A stretch of 12,304 nt of DNA from JAVJUS01 sp040220455 (lineage in GTDB: Bacteria > Pseudomonadota > Alphaproteobacteria > DSM-16000 > Inquilinaceae), in contig JAVJUS010000125.1 in assembly GCA_040220455.1 (NCBI GenBank), positions 1 to 12,304 on the forward strand, in the 5' to 3' direction. The notes beneath the pieces were generated by a model that worked only from the letters and a program-made list of their open reading frames with translations, ran no database searches and had not been told where the DNA came from. Each line of letters starts with the position of its first letter. Position 1 is the first letter of the stretch. Position numbers and translations under genes: made by a program. Shown in pieces: positions 8,183 through 12,304 of the stretch.

Positions 8183-8215
8183 CGCGCGAGATCGGCATCC
8201 GCCGGGCAGCGCGCG

Positions 8216-8248
8216 AAAAAAAGGCGGGCCCGCGCGGGACCCGCCTTT
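8216..8248 (-). terminator. Rho-independent terminator between convergent genes
   Basis: AAAGGCGGG (8220-8228) pairs with CCCGCCTTT (8240-8248), and the loop contains a further self-complementary CCCGCGCGGG. On the minus strand the stem is followed by seven T residues (A-run 8216-8222), a proper intrinsic terminator for the small-ORF cassette. On the plus strand the tail is only TTTCT, so it should end DUF1349 transcription less efficiently. Confidence 0.8.
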
Positions 8249-8285
8249 CTCGTCGCTCCGGCCCGCCCGCCCTGGGCGGGTGGGC

Positions 8286-8492
8286 CTAGGCGATCGGGCG
8301 CCGGAGGCGCCGGATCGCTTCCTCGACGCCCAGCACGACGTGATAGGCGCCGGCGGCGATCAGCGTGGAAAGCGTGGTCTCGCCGACCGGGCCGCGGGCG
8401 CGGTTGTCGCCCAGGGCGGCGGTCGACAGGCTGTCCGCCACCACCGAGGCGGGGGCGGCGGACGAGGAACGGGAGGCGGCGGGGTGGGTCAT
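8286..8492 (-). CDS. Small protein of unknown function (68 residues)
   Basis: I do not recognise this protein. The Ser/Ala-rich N-terminal half looks disordered. The C-terminal half (TTLSTLIAAGAYHVVLGVEE, then AIRRLRRPIA) looks like an amphipathic helix ending in a basic patch. The ATG at 8492 has AGGAG eight bases upstream, a strong ribosome site that supports a real gene. That site lies inside the last codons of a 48-residue ORF whose TGA overlaps this ATG (ATGA), so translation is probably coupled. The end of the coding region contains a strong hairpin (8290-8318), and an intrinsic terminator follows at 8216-8248. It is the last member of a three-ORF unit reading away from the GcvA-type regulator. 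Confidence 0.65.
   Translation of the reverse strand: MTHPAASRSSSAAPASVVADSLSTAALGDNRARGPVGETTLSTLIAAGAYHVVLGVEEAIRRLRRPIA
8290..8318 (-). other. Near-perfect hairpin in the 3' coding end of the 68-residue ORF
   Basis: The sequence reads GCGATC-g-GGCGCC, loop gga, GGCGCC-g-GATCGC. The arms at 8290-8302 and 8306-8318 match except for one G-G mismatch. The hairpin lies over the last codons (RRLRRPIA) just before the stop at 8286-8288. Together with the terminator hairpin it would give the transcript two stacked 3' structures. Confidence 0.6.
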
Positions 8493-8635
8493 GGCTCGAA
8501 CTCCTGGTCTGTCAGGCGGATTCGTGGGGCGGGCAGGGCCTGCCGGGCCGAGCGGCGCCGGTCCCGGGAGAGGCGGAAGTGCGCCTGTCCGAAAGCCCGG
8601 TCAAGGCTCGCATTGGTGTCCTGCACCCCCCGCAT
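8489..8635 (-). CDS. Very small ORF (48 residues), unknown function
   Basis: This ORF runs from the ATG at 8635 to the TGA at 8489. It encodes an Arg-rich peptide that starts MRGVQDTNASLDRAFGQAHF and ends RIRLTDQEFEP. Support for a real gene: about 84% of codons end in G or C, it fills the gap between two small genes on the same strand, and its TGA overlaps the next ATG as ATGA. Against it: no clear Shine-Dalgarno site precedes the ATG. It is in the same frame as the 74-residue ORF upstream, and the frame between them (PDLDHRRA) is open apart from that ORF's amber stop at 8660. It could therefore be an independent microprotein, a readthrough extension, or the remains of one longer gene. Confidence 0.45.
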   Translation of the reverse strand: MRGVQDTNASLDRAFGQAHFRLSRDRRRSARQALPAPRIRLTDQEFEP

Positions 8636-8659
8636 GGCACGGCGATGGTCAAGATCGGG

Positions 8660-8884
8660 CTAGCGGGCGGCCAGCGGCGTCTCCGGACAGCCGGCCGCCC
8701 CATCCGGCGCCGGCACGCGAACGCCCTTGGCGGCGCGGCGGGTGGCGCCGGAGAGGCTGCGGACGCCTCGGGCGGCAAGGCTCGCGAGGCGGATCACCGC
8801 GGCGTCGATCGCCTGCGAGCGGGCGCGGGCGGCCCGGTAGTGGTAGTAGGCGGCCTGCGGGTTCGTGGGGTCCCAGAGAATCAT
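8660..8884 (-). CDS. Small basic protein of unknown function (74 residues)
   Basis: I do not recognise this protein. It begins MILWDPTNPQAAYYHYRAAR and continues into a long Ala/Arg-rich helix (about 11-53), followed by a Pro/Gly-rich tail. The aromatic N-terminus with an amphipathic basic helix could bind nucleic acid, membrane or a partner protein, but there is no diagnostic motif. AAGGAG lies eight bases before the ATG at 8884, so the start and expression are well supported. It heads the three-ORF unit 8884-8286. Its leader carries a nested stem-loop (8905-8952) just upstream of the ribosome site. It is divergent from the GcvA-type regulator across 190 bp, which makes that regulator a candidate controller. 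It loosely recalls the Arg-rich DUF1127 stress microproteins of alphaproteobacteria in size and charge, but the sequence does not match their motif. Confidence 0.7.
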   Translation of the reverse strand: MILWDPTNPQAAYYHYRAARARSQAIDAAVIRLASLAARGVRSLSGATRRAAKGVRVPAPDGAAGCPETPLAAR

Positions 8885-8890
8885 GGCACG

Positions 8891-8952
8891 CTCTCCTTCG
8901 CACGAGAGGCCCTCATGCGACCGCCACTTTCATGGGCGGTGCGTCGGCCTCT
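8891..8952 (-). promoter_or_regulatory. Structured 5' leader of the small-ORF cassette, possible RNA switch
   Basis: On the minus strand AGAGGCC (8946-8952) pairs with GGCCTCT (8905-8911), enclosing a second stem of ACCGCC (8935-8940) and GGCGGT (8920-8925). The structure ends six bases before the AAGGAG ribosome site (8893-8898). An alternative stem, CTCTC (8904-8908) with GAGAG (8891-8895), would cover half of that ribosome site and cannot form together with the outer stem. Such mutually exclusive pairing fits a translational switch. The pairings are seen; the function is inference. Confidence 0.4.
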
Positions 8953-8957
8953 GTTGC

Positions 8958-8990
8958 CCGACAATCTGTCGGTTGAAGGCGTGTCCGACA
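8958..8990. promoter_or_regulatory. CCGACA/TGTCGG palindrome plus a further half-site, candidate operator
   Basis: CCGACA (8958-8963), ATC, TGTCGG (8967-8972) is a 15-bp palindrome with a 3-base centre. A third copy of CCGACA follows at 8985-8990. They lie in the 190-bp divergent gap between the small-ORF cassette and the GcvA-type regulator, where operators for either side are expected. Confidence 0.3.
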
Positions 8991-9013
8991 AACGATAGCT
9001 TCTACGGTGTCGA

Positions 9014-9028
9014 ATTAATCCAACTAAT
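9014..9028. promoter_or_regulatory. Candidate LysR/GcvA operator with a CTAAT motif
   Basis: ATTAAT (9014-9019), CCA, ACTAAT (9023-9028) is an imperfect inverted repeat of the T-N11-A type. It includes CTAAT, the motif described for E. coli GcvA binding sites. It is a striking AT-rich patch in very GC-rich DNA and lies 46 bases upstream of the regulator's ATG, fitting autoregulation and control of the divergent cassette. Confidence 0.4.
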
Positions 9029-9074
9029 GTGACTGCGCCCCGGCTCGCCCGGGTGCCCGAGGGAGAGCGCCGTC

Positions 9075-10004
9075 ATGGCCCAGCGACTGCCCGCGCTCAA
9101 CGCCCTGCGCGCCTTCGAGGCCGCGGCTCGTCACCTGTCCTTCGCCAAGGCCGCGGCCGAACTCCACGTCACGCCGGCGGCGATCAGCCACCAGGTCAAG
9201 GCGCTGGAGGAGGATCTGGGCGTGCCGCTGTTCCGCCGGTTCAACCGCCAGGTCCTGCTGACCGACGCGGGCCAGGCCCTGGCGCCCGGCGTGCGCGACG
9301 GCATCGACGCCATGCGCGCGGCGGTGGAGCAGGTCAACGCCATCTGCTGCCGCGGGCCGCTGACCGTCACCGTGCCGCCGAGCATGGCATCCAAGTGGCT
9401 GCTGCCCCGGCTGGAGCGGTTCCGGGCGCGCGAGCCGGAGGTCGATGTCCGGATCAGTGCCACCGACCGGATCGTCGACCTGATGCACGAGGACGTGGAC
9501 CTGGCCGTGCGCTACGGCGCCGGCGACTATCCCGGCCTGGTGGTCGAGAAGCTGCTGGACGAGAAGGTCTTCCCGGTCTGCGCGCCGGCGTTGCTGGAGG
9601 GCCCGGACCCGCTGCGCACGCCCGACGACCTGGCGCGCCACACTCTGCTGCACGACTTCACCCATGGCGGCTCGGCCGGCTACCCGACCTGGCGCATGTG
9701 GCTGACGGCGGCGGGCGTGGTCGACGCGGTCGACCCGGACCGCGGGCCGGCCTACGACCCGTCGAGCATGGTCGTCCAGGCGGCGGTGGAGGGCGAGGGC
9801 GTGGCGCTCGGGCGCAGCGTGCTGGTCGCCGCCGACCTCGCCGCCGGCCGCCTGGTCAAACCCTTCGAGGGCGAGATCGAGGTCGCCTTCGCCTACTGGG
9901 TCGTCATGCCCCCCAACCGCGAGGGCCTGCCCCGCGTCGCCGCCTTCAAGGACTGGCTGATGACCGAGGCGGCCCGCGCGGTCGAGGGCGAGGTCGCGGC
10001 GTAG
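9075..10004 (+). CDS. LysR-family transcriptional regulator, GcvA-like
   Basis: This 309-residue cytoplasmic DNA-binding regulator has an N-terminal winged helix-turn-helix (about 6-66: LPALNALRAFEAAARHLSFA, then VTPAAISHQVKALEEDLGVP, then LFRRFNRQVLLTDAG) typical of the GcvA/AmpR branch. A type 2 periplasmic-binding-like effector domain (about 96-300) has the branch's PPSMASKWLLPRLERF, DLMHEDVDLAVRYG and GEGVALGRSVLV motifs. GGGAGA eight bases before the ATG at 9075 supports the start. A CTAAT-containing inverted repeat lies 46 bases upstream. It is divergent from the three-ORF cassette and converges on the solute-binding-protein gene with only 20 bases between stops and no terminator hairpin. 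The effector and targets cannot be inferred. Despite the similarity to GcvA there is no glycine-cleavage or beta-lactamase gene nearby. Confidence 0.93.
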   Translation: MAQRLPALNALRAFEAAARHLSFAKAAAELHVTPAAISHQVKALEEDLGVPLFRRFNRQVLLTDAGQALAPGVRDGIDAMRAAVEQVNAICCRGPLTVTVPPSMASKWLLPRLERFRAREPEVDVRISATDRIVDLMHEDVDLAVRYGAGDYPGLVVEKLLDEKVFPVCAPALLEGPDPLRTPDDLARHTLLHDFTHGGSAGYPTWRMWLTAAGVVDAVDPDRGPAYDPSSMVVQAAVEGEGVALGRSVLVAADLAAGRLVKPFEGEIEVAFAYWVVMPPNREGLPRVAAFKDWLMTEAARAVEGEVAA

Positions 10005-10024
10005 GGTGGCCTGCCGCCCGCCGC

Positions 10025-11554
10025 CTACTCCACCCAGCGCGCGCCGGTGACGTCGTTGGCCTGGATCGGCTGGTTCTCCCACATGCCCTCGACATTCGCC
10101 GAGCGCACACCGGTCTTGGCGAGCTGGAACAGGAAGATAGCCGCCAGGTCCTCGCCCAGGGTCGTCTGCGCCTGCTCGTAGAGGGCGTCGCGCGCGCCCG
10201 GGTCCGTGGTCGCGTCGAGCTCGGCGATCACCGCGTCGAAGGCCTCGCTGTCGTAGCCGAAGTAGTAGTCGTCCGGCCCCCGGGCGTAGATGCCGATGTC
10301 CAGCGGCTCGGTGTGCGAGACGATGGTCAGGTCGTAGTCGTAGGCCTGGAAGGCCTGCTCCAGCCACTGCGCCCATTCCACCGGCACCAGCTCCACCTCG
10401 ATGCCGACCTCGGCGAGCTGGGCCTGGATGATCTCCCCGCCGCGCCGGGCGTAGGAGGGCGGCGGCAGCAGCATCTCCGCCTCGAACCCGTCGGCCAGCC
10501 CGGCCTCGGCCAGCAGCGCGCGGGCCCGCTCCGGGTCGTGGGGGTAGAGGTCGGTCAGGTCGACATAGGCCGGGTTGTGCGGGGCGAAATGGCTGCCGAT
10601 CGGCGTGCCGTAGCCGAACATCGCGCCATCGACGATCGCCTGGCGGTCGACGGCGTGCATGATCGCCTGTCGCACCCGCGGGTCGTCGAACGGCTCGCGG
10701 CGCCAGTTGGCCGACATCACCGTTTCGCCCTCGGTCGTGCCGATCATCAGGGCGAAGCGGTCGTCGGCCTCGAACCGGGCGAGCGACTCCGGCGCGCCGA
10801 TATTGGCGACGACGTCGATGTCGCCGGCCAGCAGCCCGGCCACCTGGGCCGCCGGGTCGGGCACGAAGCGGAAGATCACCCGCTCGAAGTAGACGTCGTC
10901 GGGGCCGGTGTAGTCCGGATCGCGCACCAGCGCGATCCGATCGCCCTCGACCCGGTCGGCGAAGCGGTAGGGGCCGGTGCCGACCGGCTCGGTCGTGTTG
11001 GTCGCCGCGCTCTCCGGCGCCACGATCGCCGCGTCGCCGGAGCCCATGTTGAACAGGAACAGACCGTCCGGCCGGCTCAGCCGCACCTCGACCGTCCGGT
11101 CGTCGACCACGGTCACCGTGTCGATGGCGGCGAAGTAGCCCTTCTGCGCGTTGGTCGACTCCTCCGCCCGCGCGCGGTCGAGGGCGAATTTCACGTCGTC
11201 CGCGGCGAAGGCCGTGCCGTCGTGATAGGTCACGCCCTCGCGCAGATGGAAGGTGTAGACCAGCCCGTCCTCGGAGACGTCCCAGCTCTCCGCCAGCCCG
11301 GGATTGACCGCGCCGGTCTCGTCGATCCGGGTCAGGCTCTCGAACAGGTTGGCGTAGACCACCTCGTCGATCGCCGCCGCGGCGCCGGCGGTCGGGTCCA
11401 GATGCGGCGGCTCCAGCGGCATGCCGATGACGAGCGTGTCCTTCGCCGCGGCCTGCCCGGCGGCGGCGAGCAGGCCGGCGGCCAGCGCGCCCGTGGCGAG
11501 TGCGCCCGTGCGGCGGGCGGTGGCGGGGCGCGATCCGGTGGGGCGGTCGGTCAT
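10025..11554 (-). CDS. ABC transporter family 5 solute-binding protein (dipeptide/oligopeptide type)
   Basis: This periplasmic binding protein of the SBP_bac_5 (DppA/OppA/NikA) class delivers peptides or similar solutes to an ABC importer. The 509-residue precursor has a Sec-type signal peptide: basic n-region with ATARR, hydrophobic GALATGALAAGLLAAAG, and probable cleavage after GQAAA before KDTLVIG. Family features are EPPHLDP (48-54), ANLFESLTRID (68-78), the signature GLAESWDVSEDGLVYTFHLR (86-105) with DGTAFAADDVKFAL, PVGTGPYRF, and DPRVRQAIMHAVDRQAIV. The frame opens at 11611, but the ATG at 11554 is chosen because GGGAGG lies nine bases before it and the signal peptide starts there. There is an RR pair but no full Tat motif. 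No permease or ATPase gene follows. The nearest neighbour on this strand is a P1-type peptidase 101 bases upstream, so peptide uptake linked to hydrolysis is plausible. Confidence 0.92.
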   Translation of the reverse strand: MTDRPTGSRPATARRTGALATGALAAGLLAAAGQAAAKDTLVIGMPLEPPHLDPTAGAAAAIDEVVYANLFESLTRIDETGAVNPGLAESWDVSEDGLVYTFHLREGVTYHDGTAFAADDVKFALDRARAEESTNAQKGYFAAIDTVTVVDDRTVEVRLSRPDGLFLFNMGSGDAAIVAPESAATNTTEPVGTGPYRFADRVEGDRIALVRDPDYTGPDDVYFERVIFRFVPDPAAQVAGLLAGDIDVVANIGAPESLARFEADDRFALMIGTTEGETVMSANWRREPFDDPRVRQAIMHAVDRQAIVDGAMFGYGTPIGSHFAPHNPAYVDLTDLYPHDPERARALLAEAGLADGFEAEMLLPPPSYARRGGEIIQAQLAEVGIEVELVPVEWAQWLEQAFQAYDYDLTIVSHTEPLDIGIYARGPDDYYFGYDSEAFDAVIAELDATTDPGARDALYEQAQTTLGEDLAAIFLFQLAKTGVRSANVEGMWENQPIQANDVTGARWVE

Positions 11555-11655
11555 GACGAGGAGCCTCCCTGGTTGGCCGGCGCGCAGCGGCGAGCCGGCG
11601 GCAGCGATCATCGCTGGCCCGGACGCCCATGTTCAAGCCCCGGTTGACGGCCGCG

Positions 11656-12304
11656 TTACCGGCGGCGGCGGCGATCACGATAGGCCGGCGCGTCCGGCCG
11701 CCCCGTGGCCTCGACGATGCCCCGGCCGATGGCGCGGGCGAGGCAGCGCGCGGCGAGCGCGCCCAGCCGGGCCAGATGGGCGGGGCGTGGCTCGGGCAGG
11801 GCCCGCCGCCCGGTGGAAAGCGCGAAGACCGTGTCGCCGTCGAACGGCGTGTGGGCCGGGTGGATCGCCATGGCGAGCCCGTCCTGCGCCATGATCGCCA
11901 GGCGCAGCGCCTCGACCCGGCTCAGCACGGCGTCGGTCGCGACGACGGCCAGCGTGGTGTTGGCGCCCTCCGTCTCACCCGCTCCGGCCAGCCGGTCGCG
12001 CAGCGCCGGGTCGGCTGCGGGCAGGGGCAACGGATCGGCGTCCGGCGCCATGGGGCCGGCGGGCACGGGCTGGCCGCCGAACTCCCCGTCGACCTCGAGG
12101 GCCCAGGCCCACAGGGTGTCGGTGCCCGGGATCACGGTGCCGCCGCGCGGGTTGGCGGCGACCAGCGCGCCGACGGTGAGGCCCGAGACGGGATCGACCG
12201 CTGAGGCGGAGCCCAGGCCGCCCGCCAGCGGCCCGGCCGTCGCGCCGGCGCCCGCGCCGACGGAGCCGAGCGCGAAGTCCATCCCCGCCGCCGCCCCCGC
12301 CGCC
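11656..12304 (-). CDS. P1 (DmpA-like) family peptidase, C-terminal part
   Basis: P1 peptidases (MEROPS S58; L-aminopeptidase/D-esterase DmpA, beta-aminopeptidase BapA, ThnT) are Ntn-type enzymes that cut themselves into two chains and use the new N-terminal Ser or Thr as nucleophile. The window holds about 215 C-terminal residues; the N-terminus is beyond the right edge, so the internal ATG at 12282 is not the true start. Seen here are the Gly-rich GSVGAGAGATAGPLAGGLGS, SGLTVGALVAANPRGG, and GANTTLAVVATDAVL followed by DGLAMAIHPAHTPFDGDTVF. By analogy with ThnT the self-cleavage point is Asn-Thr in GANTTL, making the first Thr the nucleophile. The tail is strongly basic (RDRRRRR). It lies 101 bases upstream of the solute-binding protein on the same strand. 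Confidence 0.88.
   Translation of the reverse strand, partial: AAGAAAGMDFALGSVGAGAGATAGPLAGGLGSASAVDPVSGLTVGALVAANPRGGTVIPGTDTLWAWALEVDGEFGGQPVPAGPMAPDADPLPLPAADPALRDRLAGAGETEGANTTLAVVATDAVLSRVEALRLAIMAQDGLAMAIHPAHTPFDGDTVFALSTGRRALPEPRPAHLARLGALAARCLARAIGRGIVEATGRPDAPAYRDRRRRR

Noticed and set aside
8512..8778. Minus-strand frame of 88 codons overlapping the small-ORF cassette
   Set aside because: Pro/Arg/Ser-rich, overlaps the well-supported 74-residue ORF in another frame and has no comparable ribosome site. The 48-residue frame in the same gap fits the gene junctions better.
11440..11554. Tat signal peptide on the solute-binding protein
   Set aside because: An Arg pair (ATARRTGAL) precedes the hydrophobic core, but the residues after it do not fit the S-R-R-x-F-L-K pattern, so a Sec signal is more likely.
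9024..11678. Long minus and plus reading frames (over 870 codons each) across the second LysR gene and the solute-binding protein
   Set aside because: Arg/Gly/Ala-rich translations without motifs, antisense or out of frame to two clearly recognisable genes.

Overview
The window is very GC-rich chromosomal DNA from an alphaproteobacterium, probably of the Rhodospirillales or a nearby order. This rests on three things: the GC-saturated third codon positions, the divergent xseA/purD pair (as I recall it, common in alphaproteobacteria), and the palindromic intergenic repeat with the core ATCCCCGC-GAAA-GCGGGGAT. The exact genus cannot be told from the sequence. There are no rRNA or tRNA genes, no CRISPR array, no insertion sequence and no phage gene.

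Layout. 1-1139 (minus): an LrhA/HexA-type LysR regulator whose stop codon overlaps the start of a lipoprotein gene running off the left edge. 1328-2530 (plus): a class I aspartate (possibly aspartate/prephenate) aminotransferase, divergent from that regulator. 2528-2835: a convergent intergenic region built almost wholly of repeats, namely one 119-bp inverted-repeat element and three copies of a TAGGTCG hairpin repeat. The outer two TAGGTCG copies contain the stop codons of the two converging genes. 2832-4526 (minus): xseA. 4631-5914 (plus): purD, divergent from xseA. 5928-7328 (plus): a more AT-rich island with its own candidate promoter, two translationally coupled small membrane-protein genes of unknown function, and an ImmA/IrrE-type metallopeptidase gene carrying an early amber codon and a one-base frameshift. 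7589-8182 (plus): a DUF1349 protein. 8216-8248: a terminator between converging genes. 8286-8884 (minus): three very small ORFs (74, 48 and 68 residues) behind a structured leader. 9075-10004 (plus): a GcvA-type LysR regulator, divergent from the small ORFs. 10025-11554 (minus): a family 5 (dipeptide/oligopeptide type) ABC-transporter solute-binding protein. 11656-12304 (minus): the C-terminal part of a P1-family (DmpA-like) self-processing aminopeptidase cut by the right edge.

How the parts fit. The aminotransferase, xseA and purD are housekeeping genes. The peptidase and the solute-binding protein lie on one strand about 100 bp apart and make a plausible peptide import and hydrolysis pair, although no permease or ATPase gene is in view. 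The least explained parts are the two-gene membrane module with the decayed peptidase, and the three-ORF microprotein cassette with its leader. I see no complete known defence system. If something undescribed is here, those two loci are the candidates.
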